Source: Saprospiraceae bacterium
GTDB lineage: Bacteria; Bacteroidota; Bacteroidia; Chitinophagales; Saprospiraceae
DNA: 64,000 nucleotides
Assembly: GCA_013360405.1 (NCBI GenBank)
Contig: JABWBR010000007.1
Coordinates: 1-64,000, forward strand
Direction of reading: 5' to 3'
Below the pieces are notes generated by a model. That model searched no databases. It saw nothing but the letters and a program-made list of their open reading frames with translations, and was not told the DNA's origin. Both the position numbers and the translations under genes were made by a program. Positions 63,905 through 64,000 of the stretch are shown piece by piece. Numbering within the stretch: the first letter of the stretch is position 1; every line of letters begins with the position of its first letter.

Positions 63905-64000
63905 GGGTTGTCGGTTGTGGGTTGTAGGTTTTACTGTTTGTTTTGGATACGAGGGGGGGGGTAAGTGTTGTAATAGAGCACTTTGCGGTTAAAAAATAAA

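Overview
The window reads as a chromosomal segment of a Bacteroidota bacterium, most likely a Saprospiraceae-type environmental heterotroph. The signs are a SusC/SusD outer-membrane pair, DUF2480, a fused HisB, a Bacteroidota-type promoter signature (TTTG, about 19 bp, TAnnTTTG) in several intergenic gaps, and many short hairpin-forming intergenic repeats. Taxonomy below phylum is inference.

Layout: 1-99 is the 3' end of an insertion sequence. 210-5778 holds hisGDCB, scpB and a DUF2480 gene. 5878-10278 is mixed: a TonB-C-domain protein, an ATP-grasp enzyme, a membrane protein, tRNA-Phe, a degenerate MtfA-like protein and an SDR enzyme. 10324-10651 is a complete 328-bp MITE-like element with 8-bp target duplications; its ends match the IS at the left edge. 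10709-16687 (minus) is a susC-susD-amino-acid-permease cluster. 16886-22488 carries a ClC channel, an SGNH lipoprotein and clpB.

22.7-32.5 kb is an A+T-richer accessory island: an orphan gene, an Rpn-type nuclease, an AAA_14/DUF4143 ATPase, and a tight four-gene minus-strand operon. That operon encodes an unknown 251-aa protein, a trypsin-like protease with an N-terminal EAD1-like adaptor, a 395-aa P-loop protein and a 995-aa STAND-type NTPase. It is the best candidate in the window for an undescribed conflict or immunity system.

32.6-49.5 kb is largely nitrogen-oxide respiration: an NAD(P)-binding/DUF2867 protein, hemerythrin, an AhpD-like protein, an outer-membrane barrel, a TDT transporter, NarK with an inserted beta-rich domain, narI-narJ-narH-narG, and a membrane-anchored di-haem cytochrome c first in the operon (a narC-GHJI-K layout as in Thermus). 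Divergently lies a norC/norB-like pair. Its catalytic subunit lacks several canonical NorB metal ligands.

49.5-64 kb holds an M13 peptidase lipoprotein, an ABC-2 permease, a 53-aa membrane protein with a near-ideal promoter, a polysaccharide cluster (WecA/MraY-like transferase, O-antigen ligase-like, Wzz-like, Wzx-like), a MacB-like permease, mtnA with a class II aldolase-family gene, and an AlkB alkane monooxygenase divergent from a PaaE-like ferredoxin reductase.
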